From positions 1-64,000 of the forward strand of contig JADQAZ010000002.1 of the NCBI GenBank assembly GCA_018524345.1: a stretch of 64,000 nucleotides of DNA. The letters run 5' to 3'. The notes below the pieces were generated by a model. It was not told the DNA's origin, did not search any database, and saw only the letters and a program-made list of their open reading frames with translations. Below are positions 37,786-47,735 of the stretch, one piece after another; the first letter of the stretch is position 1, and the number at the start of each line of letters is the position of its first letter. Source of the DNA: Harenicola maris (GTDB lineage Bacteria > Pseudomonadota > Alphaproteobacteria > Rhodobacterales > Rhodobacteraceae). The translations under genes and the position numbers were made by a program.

Positions 37786-39039
37786 ATGACACCCCGCATG
37801 CCCCTATGGACGCCGGTTCTGATCGGCGGTTGCCTCATCATCATGATGAGCTTCGCAATCCGCGCCTCCTTCGGCGTGTTCCAAATCCCGATCGCAGAGG
37901 ACTTCGGCTGGCTACGCGCCGAATTCTCCCTCGCCATCGCGATCCAGAACCTCGCTTGGGGCATCGGCCAACCGCTCTTTGGCGCCCTCGCCGAAAAGCT
38001 CGGCGACCGTAAGGCCATCATCCTCGGCGCCGTGCTCTATGCCGCTGGCCTCGTGGCCACTGCGCTGCTCTATCCGGCGGGAAGCACCCTCGGGCCGGGG
38101 CCGATGCAATGGCTCGAATTCTCGGTCGGCTTCGGCATCGCGGGCACCGGTTTTGGCGTGATCCTCGCCGTGGTGGGCCGCGCCGCCTCCGATGCGAACC
38201 GCTCCATGTCGCTCGCCATCGTCACGGCGGCAGGCTCCGCCGGTCAAGTCTTTGGCGCCCCACTGGCAGAGCTCCTCCTCGGCGTCATGCCATGGCAAAG
38301 CGTATTCCTCACCTTCGCGGGCATGATCCTCGCGGTGCTCATGGTCCTGCCCATGCTGCGCTCCCCCGCCCGCGCCAGCCGCGCCGAGCTTGAGGAAAGC
38401 CTCGGCGGCATCCTCAAAAAGGCCGCCCGCGACCCCTCCTTTACCCTGATCTTTCTGGGGTTCTTCTCCTGCGGCTACCAACTGGCCTTCATCACGGCGC
38501 ATTTCCCTGCGCTTGTGACCGAAATGTGCGGCCCGATTAACCCCGGCGGCACCCTGCACGCCCTCGGCATCACCAGCACCTCGGCCCTCGGCGCGGTATC
38601 GATCTCCCTCATCGGGCTGGCCAATATCGCAGGCACGATTGCCGCAGGTTGGGCCGGCAACCGGTATTCCAAGAAATACCTGCTCGCGGGCATCTACCTC
38701 GCCCGCACCGTGGTTGCCGCCGCCTTTATCCTGACGCCGATCACCCCCACCACAGTGCTGCTCTTCTCCGCTGGCATGGGTGCGCTCTGGCTGGCGACGG
38801 TGCCGCTCACCTCCGGCCTCGTGGCGCATATCTACGGGCTGCGCTACATGGGCACGCTATACGGCATCGTGTTCTTTTCCCACCAGTTGGGCTCATTCGT
38901 CGGCGTCTGGCTGGGCGGGCGCCTCTATGACGTGACAGGCGATTACACCCTCGTCTGGTGGATCGGCGTCGGCGTCGGGGCCTTCTCGGCCATCGTCCAT
39001 CTGCCCGTCCGCGAAAGGCCCCTCGGACAGCCCGCCTAA
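37786..39039 (+). CDS. MFS transporter
   Basis: The 417-residue major-facilitator permease has about twelve spans. The conserved loop after helix 2 is EKLGDRKAIILG, a variant of the GxLaDrxGrr motif. It resembles the monocarboxylate/oxalate-formate branch in its helix-1 and helix-4 patterns, but the substrate cannot be read from sequence. Start ATG 37786 (MTPRMPLWTP) is chosen over a longer frame from 37723. It is convergent with, and overlaps by 4 bp, the ornithine cyclodeaminase-like gene. Confidence 0.87.
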   Translation: MTPRMPLWTPVLIGGCLIIMMSFAIRASFGVFQIPIAEDFGWLRAEFSLAIAIQNLAWGIGQPLFGALAEKLGDRKAIILGAVLYAAGLVATALLYPAGSTLGPGPMQWLEFSVGFGIAGTGFGVILAVVGRAASDANRSMSLAIVTAAGSAGQVFGAPLAELLLGVMPWQSVFLTFAGMILAVLMVLPMLRSPARASRAELEESLGGILKKAARDPSFTLIFLGFFSCGYQLAFITAHFPALVTEMCGPINPGGTLHALGITSTSALGAVSISLIGLANIAGTIAAGWAGNRYSKKYLLAGIYLARTVVAAAFILTPITPTTVLLFSAGMGALWLATVPLTSGLVAHIYGLRYMGTLYGIVFFSHQLGSFVGVWLGGRLYDVTGDYTLVWWIGVGVGAFSAIVHLPVRERPLGQPA

Positions 39040-39947
39040 AGGCCCGGCTGCCCCTGCCATTTCTCCAGAACATAGCGCGAGACCATCAGGTCCAGATGCG
39101 CCCCGCCGCCGTTCTTGAACACAGTAATCTCCGCATCCGATCCCCGCGCCATGGCATCGCCATCGTAATAGTCGGCCAGAATATCCGCCTCACTGATCAC
39201 CCCGCTCTCCAGCGGCATCATCACCTCGCCAATATGGCCAAGCGTCGTCGCCCGCGCGTCCACAAACAGCCGCCCCTTTTGCAAAAGCGCATCATCCGCC
39301 TCGCGCATATCGGGCCGATAGGCCCCGATCAGGTCCACATGGGTGCCCGGCTGCACCCAATCGCCGCGCAATACCGGCTGGGTCGACATGGTGGCACAGC
39401 TGACGATATCCGCCTCCCCCACGGCGGCCTCCAGATCACCCGCGACGGCGACACCGGGATACTGCGCCGCCAAAGCCTCCGCCTTGGCGCGCGTCCGGTT
39501 CCATAGGGTCACTTCCGCGCCCTCGAACCCGGCGCGATAGGCCTCGATCAGGGTGCCCGCCACGGTGCCAGCCCCGACAATCAGCACCCGCCGCGCATCC
39601 GCCCGCGCCAAACGCATCGCCCCAAGCAAACTGTCGCCCGCCGTTTTCCACTTGGTCACCAGATGGAAATCGACAATCGCCTCAAGCGTGCCGTCACTAT
39701 CGGAAAACAAACTTACCGATCCATTAACATTCGGCCCCGCATTGCCGGGAAAAATCGTCGCCGATTTCACCGCAATGCCCATCCCGTCGATCCAAGCAGA
39801 GCGGGACAAAAGCGTATCGCCGCCGCGATACAAAAACGTATCGCCAATCTCCGCCCGCGGCAGAGCATGCCCCGCCGCAATCGCCTGCGCCAACTCGCGC
39901 CAGTCAAGAAACCGCTCGGCCTCAAAGGGAACCTGCACAATGCTCAT
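39036..39947 (-). CDS. Ornithine cyclodeaminase / mu-crystallin family protein
   Basis: The 303-residue NAD(P)-binding protein has the family core VLIVGAGTVAGTLIEAYRAGF (about 122-142) and later GTHVDLIGAYRPDMRE and SGVISEADILADYYDGD. Family enzymes include ornithine cyclodeaminase, alanine dehydrogenase and pyrroline-2-carboxylate reductase, so the exact reaction is not determined. It overlaps the HAD gene by 4 bp (ATGA) with GGAGGC as ribosome site. Confidence 0.87.
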   Translation of the reverse strand: MSIVQVPFEAERFLDWRELAQAIAAGHALPRAEIGDTFLYRGGDTLLSRSAWIDGMGIAVKSATIFPGNAGPNVNGSVSLFSDSDGTLEAIVDFHLVTKWKTAGDSLLGAMRLARADARRVLIVGAGTVAGTLIEAYRAGFEGAEVTLWNRTRAKAEALAAQYPGVAVAGDLEAAVGEADIVSCATMSTQPVLRGDWVQPGTHVDLIGAYRPDMREADDALLQKGRLFVDARATTLGHIGEVMMPLESGVISEADILADYYDGDAMARGSDAEITVFKNGGGAHLDLMVSRYVLEKWQGQPGL

Positions 39948-40564
39948 GCCGCCTCCTCCGCGCTCAAAAGCCCGGCCTCAACCAAACGCGCGGCCCAACC
40001 CTCCGGCCCGGTGAACAGATGCGCCTGCCAGCCCCGCGCCTCCGCCGCGCGAATATTGTCGATCCGGTCATCGGCAAACAACAACGCCCCGGCAGGCACC
40101 CCGCAGTCCTCCTCCAGCAAACGGTAAATCTCAGCATCCGGCTTGATCACCGCCATATGGCCGGAAATATAACGCCGGTCGAATTCCCCCAGAAACGGAT
40201 ATTGCGTCTCCGCATAGGCAAAACTCTCGATCCCGAAATTCGACAGAGCAAACACCGGAACCCCCTTGCCGCGCAACGCCCGCAACAGGCGCACCGAATG
40301 GTCAATCACAGGGCAGGCCATCTCGATCCAGCGATCATGCCAAAGGCGAATCTCCTCCCGCCACTTCGGATAGTCCTCCGCCGCGGCATAGATCGTCTCC
40401 CGGAAGGGATGCCCCCGATCCACCTGATCGTTCATCCCGTGCAGGTCCACCTCGGCGAACATCTCGCGCCTGCGCGCCTCGCCGATCTCGCTGTCGTAGA
40501 ACCGCTCCGGCTGCCACTCGATCAGCACATTTCCAATATCAAAAACAACGGCCTCAGGGCGCAT
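39944..40564 (-). CDS. HAD-family hydrolase
   Basis: The 206-residue phosphatase-like protein has HAD motif I as VVFDIGNVLIEWQ, motif II as FALSNFG, and motif III/IV as IKPDAEIY...ALLFADDRIDN. This is the YihX/haloacid dehalogenase-like subfamily. The substrate is unknown. It precedes the ornithine cyclodeaminase-like gene by overlap and follows yaiI by 44 bp. Confidence 0.87.
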   Translation of the reverse strand: MRPEAVVFDIGNVLIEWQPERFYDSEIGEARRREMFAEVDLHGMNDQVDRGHPFRETIYAAAEDYPKWREEIRLWHDRWIEMACPVIDHSVRLLRALRGKGVPVFALSNFGIESFAYAETQYPFLGEFDRRYISGHMAVIKPDAEIYRLLEEDCGVPAGALLFADDRIDNIRAAEARGWQAHLFTGPEGWAARLVEAGLLSAEEAA

Positions 40565-40608
40565 AGGGTCTAGCCTTCCATGATGATTGGCCCGACCCTG
40601 CCACAGGC

Positions 40609-41064
40609 CTATCCCGCCCGCAACGCCCGCCGAAGCCGCGTATCGAGGGTCGACAGAAACCGCGCCCGATCCGCCTTGGAAAAGGCCTTCCCCCCGCCTT
40701 GGCGAAACGGGTCCGCACTGCGCAAATCGGTCATCAAATCACGGGTGGCCAAGGCATTGCCCACATTCGCCGCGGTCAAAACCTCACCATTGGGTTTGAT
40801 CACCACGGCCCCCGCCTCAACACAACGCGCGGCAAGGGGGATATCGGCGGTCACCACCACATCCCCAGACACCGCCCGCTCCGCGATCCAGTCATCGGCG
40901 GCATCGGGCCCCTGGGTGACGTACACCATCTCCACCATGGGCGAGGCAGAGGGCCGCAGCCCCCCGTCGCACACCATCTTCAAAGGCACCTTCAGCCGCT
41001 CCGCCACCTTCTCCGCCTCCGCCTTCACGGGGCAGGCATCCGCATCGATAAACAGGGTGGTCAC
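40609..41064 (-). CDS. YaiI/YqxD-family (DUF188) protein
   Basis: The 151-residue protein starts [17 protein letters not shown], the hallmark of the YaiI/YqxD family, and contains [21 protein letters not shown]. The fold is NYN/PIN-like with clustered aspartates, so a nuclease activity is plausible but unproven. The GTG start at 41064 overlaps the fghA stop as GTGA. This choice is supported by the overlap; a TTG at 41070 is the alternative. Confidence 0.87.
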   Translation of the reverse strand: MTTLFIDADACPVKAEAEKVAERLKVPLKMVCDGGLRPSASPMVEMVYVTQGPDAADDWIAERAVSGDVVVTADIPLAARCVEAGAVVIKPNGEVLTAANVGNALATRDLMTDLRSADPFRQGGGKAFSKADRARFLSTLDTRLRRALRAG

Positions 41065-41891
41065 GCCCAAAGAGCCTCGGCATGGAAATTCACGTGATCC
41101 TCCATGAAAGACGACACAAAGAAATAGCTGTGGTCATAGCCCTTCTGCATCCGGAACACCCCCTCCTGCCGCCGAGCGGCCATGGCCTGCGACAGGGCCT
41201 CGGGCCTCAGCAGATCAAGGAACTGGTCACTCCCCCCCTGATCAATCAACACCGGCCCATCAAACCCGCGCTCGAGCATCTGGACAGAGGCATCATGCCG
41301 CCCCCAAGCCGCCTCGTCAGCGCCCAGATAGGCCCCAAGCTGCTTGCGGCCCCAGTCAGAGGCCACAGGATTGGCAATCGGCGCAAAGGCAGACACAGAG
41401 GCAAACCGCCCCGGATGCGCCATGGCAAGGGTCAGCGCCCCATGCCCGCCCATGGAATGGCCGGTGATCGCCTGCCGCTCCAGATCAATCGCCAATTCCC
41501 GCCCCACCAAAGCAGGCAACTCATCGGCCACATAATCCCACATCCGGAAATGGCTGGCCCAAGGCGCCTCGGTCGCATTCACATAGAACCCGGCCCCCTG
41601 CCCCAGATCATAGGCCTCGTCATCCGCAACCCCCGGCCCGCGCGGCGAGGTATCAGGGAAGATCAAAGCAACCCCCTGCTCCGCAGCCCACCCCTGCGCG
41701 CCCGCCTTCTCCATCGCATTGGCATGGGTGCAGGTCAGGCCCGACAGATACCAGATCACCGGAACCGGCCCATCGGCGGCCTCGGCAGGCAAAAACGCCC
41801 CAAAGGTCATCTTGCAGCCCGTTACATCCGAGGCATGGGAATACACCCCCTGAACCCCGCCAAAACACCGGTTCTCCGAAATCACATCCAT
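41061..41891 (-). CDS. fghA: S-formylglutathione hydrolase
   Basis: FghA completes glutathione-dependent formaldehyde oxidation by hydrolysing S-formylglutathione to formate and glutathione. The 276-residue esterase D family protein starts [20 protein letters not shown]. It has the nucleophile elbow [10 protein letters not shown], the Asp in DQGGSDQF and His in [11 protein letters not shown] 41891 follows AGGGAG and matches the family start; ATG 41921 is an alternative. The usual partner, class III alcohol dehydrogenase, is not in the window. Confidence 0.94.
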   Translation of the reverse strand: MDVISENRCFGGVQGVYSHASDVTGCKMTFGAFLPAEAADGPVPVIWYLSGLTCTHANAMEKAGAQGWAAEQGVALIFPDTSPRGPGVADDEAYDLGQGAGFYVNATEAPWASHFRMWDYVADELPALVGRELAIDLERQAITGHSMGGHGALTLAMAHPGRFASVSAFAPIANPVASDWGRKQLGAYLGADEAAWGRHDASVQMLERGFDGPVLIDQGGSDQFLDLLRPEALSQAMAARRQEGVFRMQKGYDHSYFFVSSFMEDHVNFHAEALWA

Positions 41892-41926
41892 CACCCAAAC
41901 TCCCTGTTCTGCGAAACCCATGGGCT

Positions 41927-41948
41927 TCTTATTGGCTCAAATATCCAT
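41927..41948 (-). repeat. 22-bp dispersed repeat, copy 1
   Basis: The segment with core ATTGGCTCAAATATCC is identical over 22 bp to 60064-60085. On the minus strand it reads TGGATATTTGAGCCAATAAG and lies 36 bp before the fghA start. Similar GGATATTT-type elements are, to my recollection, common between genes of Rhodobacteraceae, but their role is not known to me. Confidence 0.55.
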
Positions 41949-42080
41949 TGCCACAGATCGCCTTGGCGGGCCACCGCGTCTGAAGCGCCGAAAATCAACA
42001 GTTTTGCCCAATTTGGCCACGGCAAGGCCCAAAACATCGGGCAAACAGTTAAAAACCATCTCTAATTTTCGGAAAATCCA

Positions 42081-42338
42081 ATGAAGCAAGTCCTTCTCCC
42101 ACTCGCCGCCGGCCTCGCCCTGACAGCCTGCAGCCCGCCGCAGCCCAAAGTCACCTCTTTCAATGGTCACAGCATCTCGGTTGTCACCAGCCAGACCCTG
42201 ACCGAAAAACAACAAAGCAAACAGGCATGGGAAGAAGCCGCCCGCGTCTGCGGCCGTGTCGGCAAGACGGCAGAATACGCCTCCCAGACTGCAGACCAGC
42301 GAGCCCGCGAAACACGGCGGTTCTTCCTCTGTCTCTAA
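42081..42338 (+). CDS. Small lipoprotein of unknown function
   Basis: The 85-residue protein has a lipoprotein signal with lipobox LTAC (Cys17). The mature part is about 69 residues, with two further cysteines (in RVCGRVG and at the end FLCL) and a polar helix (KQQSKQAWEEAARVCG). Its neighbours give no functional hint. It is divergent from fghA and followed by a strong hairpin terminator. Confidence 0.75.
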   Translation: MKQVLLPLAAGLALTACSPPQPKVTSFNGHSISVVTSQTLTEKQQSKQAWEEAARVCGRVGKTAEYASQTADQRARETRRFFLCL

Positions 42339-42344
42339 CGGGCA

Positions 42345-42393
42345 AAGCGGCCCCCTAACGGGGCCGCTTGGAAAAAATCCTCCGAATTTTTTC
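42345..42393. terminator. Two stacked hairpins at a convergent junction
   Basis: AAGCGGCCCC-CTAAC-GGGGCCGCTT (42345-42369) is a perfect 10-bp stem. It is followed by GAAAAAAT...ATTTTTTC (42371-42393). They lie between the convergent lipoprotein and trhO genes. The second stem provides T residues for the plus strand and for the minus strand, so a bidirectional terminator is likely. Confidence 0.8.
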
Positions 42394-42406
42394 GCAGCCG
42401 CGCGCT

Positions 42407-43294
42407 TTATTCTGGCGCAGTGGCCGCTCGGGTCAGTTGCGCCTGCCGGGTGCGGAACCTTGCGCGGTCCTCTTCGGAATACTCGCCAATACAGGCGGCG
42501 CAGGACACGCCCGCCTCGTAATCCGCGTGTTTCACATCCTCGGGGGCCACAGGCCGCCCGCAGGCATGGCACAGGGTGTAGTTCCCTTCCTTCAGCCCAT
42601 GCCCAACCGACACGCGCCCGTCAAAGACATAGCATTCCCCGCGCCACAGGCTCTCCTCCTCGGGCTGCTCCTCAAGATACTTGAGGATACCGCCCTTCAG
42701 GTGGAACACCTCGTCCACCCCCTGCCCCTGCAGGTAGTTGGAGGCCTTCTCGCAGCGGATGCCACCGGTGCAGAACATCGCGATGCGCTTGTTGCCAAGC
42801 CGCTCCTTATTCGCCTCCCACCACGCGGGAAACTCGCCAAAGCTCTGGGTTTCGGGGTCAATCGCCCCCTCGAAGGTGCCGATCCCGATCTCGTAGCCAT
42901 TGCGCGTGTCAATCACCGCCACATCGGGGGCCGAGATCAGCTCGTTCCACTCCGCAGGCTCGACATAGGTCCCCACATCGGCGCGCGGGTCCACATCGGG
43001 CTGCCCCATGGTGACGATCTCGCGCTTCAGCCGTACCTTGAGCTTCTTGAACGGCATCTCCGAGGCCGTGCTTTCCTTCCACTCAAGATCGGCGCAGCCC
43101 GGCAAGCCGCGAATATGGGCCAAAGCCGCATCGATCCCCGCACGCGGCCCGGCGATGGTGCCGTTGATCCCCTCGCGGGCGATCAGCAAACTGCCCTTCA
43201 CCCCGCCCGCCTCGCAGACCGCCCGCAATGCGGGGCGCAAACCATCGGGATCCTCGAAGGGCACGAATTTATATAAAGCAGCAACTGTCAGCAT
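42407..43294 (-). CDS. trhO: tRNA uridine-34 hydroxylase TrhO (YceA rhodanese family)
   Basis: TrhO hydroxylates uridine 34 in tRNA anticodons, a step toward 5-(carboxy)methoxyuridine. The 295-residue protein has the N-terminal acylphosphatase-like domain (LLIAREGINGTIAG, about 38-51) and a rhodanese domain with active loop FCTGGIRCEKAS. The C-terminal extension has CHACGRP and CAACIGEY, a likely zinc site. Start ATG 43294 follows GGCGG. Confidence 0.93.
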   Translation of the reverse strand: MLTVAALYKFVPFEDPDGLRPALRAVCEAGGVKGSLLIAREGINGTIAGPRAGIDAALAHIRGLPGCADLEWKESTASEMPFKKLKVRLKREIVTMGQPDVDPRADVGTYVEPAEWNELISAPDVAVIDTRNGYEIGIGTFEGAIDPETQSFGEFPAWWEANKERLGNKRIAMFCTGGIRCEKASNYLQGQGVDEVFHLKGGILKYLEEQPEEESLWRGECYVFDGRVSVGHGLKEGNYTLCHACGRPVAPEDVKHADYEAGVSCAACIGEYSEEDRARFRTRQAQLTRAATAPE

Positions 43295-43396
43295 ATCCGC
43301 CAAATAGGCCCGCGCGCCACACAGCGCAAGGGCACCATTGACGCGCCCCGCCGCGCTGCCCTACCCAATCCCTATCAAGCAAAGCGGAGCGCCCCC

Positions 43397-44005
43397 ATGA
43401 CCCAAGCCCTCATCGTTATCGACGTCCAGAACGACTTTTGCCCCCATGGCGCCCTCGCCGTGCCCGGCGGCGACGGCATCGTGCCGGGGATCAACGCCTT
43501 GATGGAGCATTTCCCCGTCGTGGCCCTGACGCAGGACTGGCACCCCGCGGGCCACGGCTCCTTTGCCAGCTCCCACCAAGGCAAGGCGCCCTACGAGGTG
43601 ACCCAGATGCCCTATGGCCCACAGGTCCTCTGGCCCGACCACTGCATTCAGGGCACCGAGGGCGCCGCCTTCCACCCCGCCCTGAAAACCGACCCGGCGC
43701 AGATCACCATCCGCAAGGGGTTCAACCCCGCGATCGACAGCTACTCCGCCTTTTTCGAGAACGACCAGACCACCCCGACAGGGCTGGAGGGCTACCTGCG
43801 CAGCCGCGACGTCACCGACCTGACCCTCTGCGGACTGGCGACGGATTTCTGCGTGCATTTCTCCGCTGTCGATGCCGCAAAGCTCGGCTTTGGCGTCACC
43901 GTTGACCTCACCCTGTGCCGCGCGATCGACCTTGACGGGTCCCTTGGGGCCGCGCTGGACGCCATGCGGGCCGCGGGAGTCACTCTTTCCGGTGATCCGA
44001 TGTAA
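43397..44005 (+). CDS. pncA: Nicotinamidase
   Basis: PncA hydrolyses nicotinamide to nicotinate for NAD salvage. The 202-residue cysteine hydrolase has catalytic Asp in VIDVQNDFCPHGALAV, the metal-binding DWHPAGHGSF, the Lys in TIRKGFN, and the nucleophile in LTLCGLATDFCVHFSA. Length is typical. Only 40 bp separate it from the hybrid kinase, and pncB follows that, so pncA-kinase-pncB may be one transcript. Confidence 0.95.
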   Translation: MTQALIVIDVQNDFCPHGALAVPGGDGIVPGINALMEHFPVVALTQDWHPAGHGSFASSHQGKAPYEVTQMPYGPQVLWPDHCIQGTEGAAFHPALKTDPAQITIRKGFNPAIDSYSAFFENDQTTPTGLEGYLRSRDVTDLTLCGLATDFCVHFSAVDAAKLGFGVTVDLTLCRAIDLDGSLGAALDAMRAAGVTLSGDPM

Positions 44006-44045
44006 ATTAGCGGTATATTAAGCGGTTTGCCTCATCAAAGGCGGG

Positions 44046-46301
44046 ATGACCCGTCCCGAAGGCACCGCCACCATGCCCAACACCGCCACAGATATCGAGG
44101 CCGAGATCGCCCGCCTCAAACAGCGCGACAGCCCCGAGGGGCGCCTGTCCCGCTATGCCAATGGGCGGGTGCATTACTTTGTCTCGCGTCAGATCCTGAC
44201 GCTGGTCGGCGCGGCCATGCTGGCCATCGCGGCGGGGCCTGTCACCGGGCTACTGGCCCTCGGCATCGCCCTTCTGGGCGAGGGGGTGGATTGCCTGTTT
44301 CTGCGCGGGCTCCCCGCCCGCCTGCAACGCGGCGCATCCCTGCGGCGGCAAAGGCGCATCGCCAAGGTCACAGGCGCCTTTCAGGCCCTGACCATCGCCA
44401 CCTGCATCCTGCTCACATGGTCCACCGCGGCCCCCGGCAATGCGACCTTCTTCTTCTACGCCTTCCTCACCGGCGCGGCCCTGAACGGCGGGCTGACCAT
44501 GTCCTACCAACGCGCCCTCGGCATGATCAAACTCACGGTCTATGCGGTGACGGGCCTCGCCATCCTCTGCCTTGACCTCATCACCTCCCCCGCGCTGCAA
44601 CCGCGCCACGGCTATGACGCCATCGGCCTGCTGATGATGAGCTATATGACCTATTCCTTCGTCGATTTCGTCAACCGCTCCCACCGCAAGGCCCGCAGTC
44701 AACAGGGCGACCTGCTCTCCGAACAGCGCCGCCTCAATCAGGTCAGCCTGCGCCTCGCAGAGGCCCAGCGCGAGGCGCAGACCCTCTCCCTCGTCGCCCT
44801 GCACGCCCATGACAACGTGATCCTGACCAAACTTGACGGCACCATCACATGGGTCAACGCCGCCTTCACCGCCACCACCGGCTACACCGCGCAGGAGGCT
44901 ATGGGGCAAACCCTGCCCGGGCTGCTCAACGGCCCCGAAACCTGCGTTGAAACGGGGCTGGAGCTTCGCGATGCCGCCCTCGCAGGCCGCGCCCACCGCG
45001 CCACGATCCTGAACTACGCCAAGGACGGGCGCAAAATCTGGGTCGAAACCTACCTCGTCCCCGTCCCCGTGACAGAGGGCGAGGAACCGGTCGTCATCTC
45101 GATCGAGCGGGACGTGACCAAGGACTACCTCAACGCCAAGGAACTCAAACAGGCCTCCGAAAAGGCCGAGGCCGCAAGTGTCGCCAAATCCGAATTCCTC
45201 GCCACCATGAGCCACGAAATCAGAACCCCGATGAACGGCGTCATCGGTATGGCCGACCTGCTCCACGACACGGAACTAAACCCCGAACAGCAACACTACT
45301 GCGACACGATCCGCACCTCGGCGGCGGGGCTGCTGACCATCATCAACGATATCCTCGATTTCTCCCGCCTCGACGCGGGGCAGATGGAGCTGTCGAACAC
45401 CCCCTTCGACCTGCCCGCCTGCCTGACCTCGGCCACCGAAATTCTGCGCCCGCAGGCACAGGCCAAAAGCCTCGCCCTCACCCTCAACCTCGCGCCGGAC
45501 CTGCCCCAATGGACCCTCGGCGATGACGGGCGCCTGCGGCAAATTTTGGTCAACCTGCTGGGCAATGCGGTCAAATTCACCACGCAGGGCGAGGTGACCG
45601 TCACCGCCAGCTTCGCGCCGGAACCCAAGGGCGCCGGAACCCTCACCATCGCCGTGGCCGATACCGGTATCGGCATCTCGCCAGAGGCCGCCACCCGCGT
45701 CTTTAATCAGTTCGAACAGGCCGATGGCGCGATCACCCGCCGCTTCGGCGGCACCGGCCTCGGCCTCGCCATCTCGCGCCGCCTCGCCCGCGCCATGGGC
45801 GGCGATATCACCCTGCGCTCCCAGCCGGAGAAAGGCTCCTGCTTTACCCTCACCACCCGCCTCACCCCGACCAAGGCCCCCGCCCGCGCGGCCCAATCCC
45901 CCGCCAATGGCCTGCATATCACCCCCGGCCTGCGGGTCCTCGTGGCCGAGGACAACCGCACCAACCAGATGCTCATCAAAGGCCTGCTGAAGGACCAACC
46001 CGTCAGCCTCAGCTTCGTGGAAAACGGCGAGGACGCCGTGGTCCAAACCGCCCTCACCGGACCCGACCTCGTGTTCATGGATATCTCCATGCCCAAGATG
46101 GACGGGCTGCAGGCCACCCGCGCCATCCGCGCCCATAACCTGCCACAGCCGGTGATCGTCGCCCTCACCGCCAATGCCTTCGCCGCCGACAAGGCCGCCT
46201 GCCTTGACGCAGGCATGGACGACTTCCTCAGCAAACCGGTGCGCAAACCCGAACTGCTGCAAAAGATGATCGGCATCGCCCCCCGCCCCACCGCCGCCTA
46301 A
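44046..46301 (+). CDS. Membrane hybrid histidine kinase with PAS and receiver domains
   Basis: The 751-residue sensor has five to six membrane spans in the first 220 residues, then a PAS domain (about 245-370, [21 protein letters not shown]). The HisKA domain carries the phospho-acceptor His390 in [19 protein letters not shown]. An ATPase domain follows (N box [10 protein letters not shown]1 DTGIGI, G2 [10 protein letters not shown]), then a C-terminal receiver with Asp679 in [12 protein letters not shown] and Lys in LSKPV. No HPt or response-regulator gene is adjacent. Start ATG 44046 has AAAGGCGG upstream. The ligand is unknown. Its position between pncA and pncB is notable. Confidence 0.92.
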   Translation: MTRPEGTATMPNTATDIEAEIARLKQRDSPEGRLSRYANGRVHYFVSRQILTLVGAAMLAIAAGPVTGLLALGIALLGEGVDCLFLRGLPARLQRGASLRRQRRIAKVTGAFQALTIATCILLTWSTAAPGNATFFFYAFLTGAALNGGLTMSYQRALGMIKLTVYAVTGLAILCLDLITSPALQPRHGYDAIGLLMMSYMTYSFVDFVNRSHRKARSQQGDLLSEQRRLNQVSLRLAEAQREAQTLSLVALHAHDNVILTKLDGTITWVNAAFTATTGYTAQEAMGQTLPGLLNGPETCVETGLELRDAALAGRAHRATILNYAKDGRKIWVETYLVPVPVTEGEEPVVISIERDVTKDYLNAKELKQASEKAEAASVAKSEFLATMSHEIRTPMNGVIGMADLLHDTELNPEQQHYCDTIRTSAAGLLTIINDILDFSRLDAGQMELSNTPFDLPACLTSATEILRPQAQAKSLALTLNLAPDLPQWTLGDDGRLRQILVNLLGNAVKFTTQGEVTVTASFAPEPKGAGTLTIAVADTGIGISPEAATRVFNQFEQADGAITRRFGGTGLGLAISRRLARAMGGDITLRSQPEKGSCFTLTTRLTPTKAPARAAQSPANGLHITPGLRVLVAEDNRTNQMLIKGLLKDQPVSLSFVENGEDAVVQTALTGPDLVFMDISMPKMDGLQATRAIRAHNLPQPVIVALTANAFAADKAACLDAGMDDFLSKPVRKPELLQKMIGIAPRPTAA

Positions 46302-46393
46302 GGCGCGCCGCAGCACAAGGCACACAAAACCCATTGGCCCTTGGCACAACTTCCCCCTATCAACGGGGTAAGAATGCTTGAAAGGACCGCATC

Positions 46394-47683
46394 ATGGACA
46401 TCGCCACCCGCGTCTGGAACCACAAGTGGAAGATCGACCCGATCGTGCGCTCCCTGATCGACACCGATTTCTACAAACTCCTGATGTGCCAATCGGTCTT
46501 TCGCAACAAACCCGACACACAGGTCACCTTCAGCCTGATTAACCGCTCCAAATCCGTCCGCCTCGCCGAACTGATCGACGAGGGCGAGCTGCGCGAACAA
46601 CTCGACCACATCCGCTCCCTCTCGCTTAGCCGCGGCGAAAGCACATGGATGCGCGGCAACACCTTCTACGGCAAACGTCAGATGTTCACCCCCGAATTCA
46701 TGGACTGGTTCGAGGGGCTCCGCCTGCCCCCCTACCACCTCGAAAAACGCGATGGCCAATATGAACTGACATTCGAGGGCGCATGGCCCGAGGTCATGCT
46801 CTGGGAAATCCCCGCCCTCTCCGTCCTGATGGAACTGCGCGGCCGCGCGGTCCTCGGCGAAATGGGCCGCTTCGAACTTCAGGTCCTCTACGCCCGCGCC
46901 ATGACCAAACTCTGGGAGAAAATCGAAAAACTCCGCGGGCTGGACGACCTCAAACTCGCAGATTTCGGCACCCGCCGCCGCCACTCCTTCATGTGGCAGG
47001 ACTGGTGCGTGCAGGCCATGTGCGAAGGGCTGGGGGACAAATTCATCGGCACCTCGAACTGCCTCATCGCCAAAAACCGCGAGGTCGAGGCGATCGGCAC
47101 CAACGCGCATGAGCTCCCCATGGTCTACTCCGCCCTCGCGCAAGGCGACGAGGCTCTGGCCCGCGCCCCCTATGACGTGCTCTCCGACTGGCACGACGAA
47201 CACGAAGGTAACCTGCGCATCATCCTGCCCGACACCTACGGCACCCCCGGCTTCCTCGAAAACGCCCCCGACTGGCTCGCCGGCTGGACAGGCATCCGCA
47301 TCGACAGCGGCGACCCCGCCACAGGCGCCGAACGCGCCATCGCATGGTGGAACGAGCGGGGCGAGGACCCGACCCAAAAACTCATCATCTTCTCCGATGG
47401 GCTGGACGAGGACAAAATCGCCGAGTTACACCAACAATTCGCAGGCCGCGTCCGCGTCAGCTTCGGCTGGGGCACATTGCTCACCAATGACTTCCGCGGC
47501 CTCGTCCCGGACAACGCCCTCGCCCCCTTCTCCCTCGTGTGCAAGGCGATCTCGGCCAATGGCAACCCCACGGTGAAACTCTCCGACAACCCGAACAAGG
47601 CCATGGGGCCACAAAGCGAAATCGACCGCTACAAACGCGTCTTCGGCGTCGGCGAGCAAAGCACCCAAGAGGTTCTGGTCTAA
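46394..47683 (+). CDS. pncB: Nicotinate phosphoribosyltransferase
   Basis: PncB converts nicotinate, PRPP and ATP to nicotinate mononucleotide, the committed step of the Preiss-Handler NAD pathway, directly after PncA. The 429-residue protein has TDFYKLLMCQ near the start, GTRRRHSF-like FGTRRRHSFMWQ, GTSNCLIAK and the phosphate-binding RIDSGDPATGAERAI with FSDGLDED. It follows the hybrid kinase by 92 bp and ends at the hairpin cluster shared with arfB. Confidence 0.96.
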   Translation: MDIATRVWNHKWKIDPIVRSLIDTDFYKLLMCQSVFRNKPDTQVTFSLINRSKSVRLAELIDEGELREQLDHIRSLSLSRGESTWMRGNTFYGKRQMFTPEFMDWFEGLRLPPYHLEKRDGQYELTFEGAWPEVMLWEIPALSVLMELRGRAVLGEMGRFELQVLYARAMTKLWEKIEKLRGLDDLKLADFGTRRRHSFMWQDWCVQAMCEGLGDKFIGTSNCLIAKNREVEAIGTNAHELPMVYSALAQGDEALARAPYDVLSDWHDEHEGNLRIILPDTYGTPGFLENAPDWLAGWTGIRIDSGDPATGAERAIAWWNERGEDPTQKLIIFSDGLDEDKIAELHQQFAGRVRVSFGWGTLLTNDFRGLVPDNALAPFSLVCKAISANGNPTVKLSDNPNKAMGPQSEIDRYKRVFGVGEQSTQEVLV

Positions 47684-47706
47684 GCGCACCCGCTGCCGCG
47701 GGCGCC

Positions 47707-47728
47707 ACAAAATTTTGGAAAATTTTGT
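47707..47728. terminator. A/T-rich hairpin after pncB
   Basis: ACAAAATTTT-GG-AAAATTTTGT is a perfect 10-bp inverted repeat 23 bp after the pncB stop and is followed by TTC. It belongs to the hairpin cluster between the convergent pncB and arfB genes. Confidence 0.65.
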
Positions 47729-47735
47729 TCCCCCG

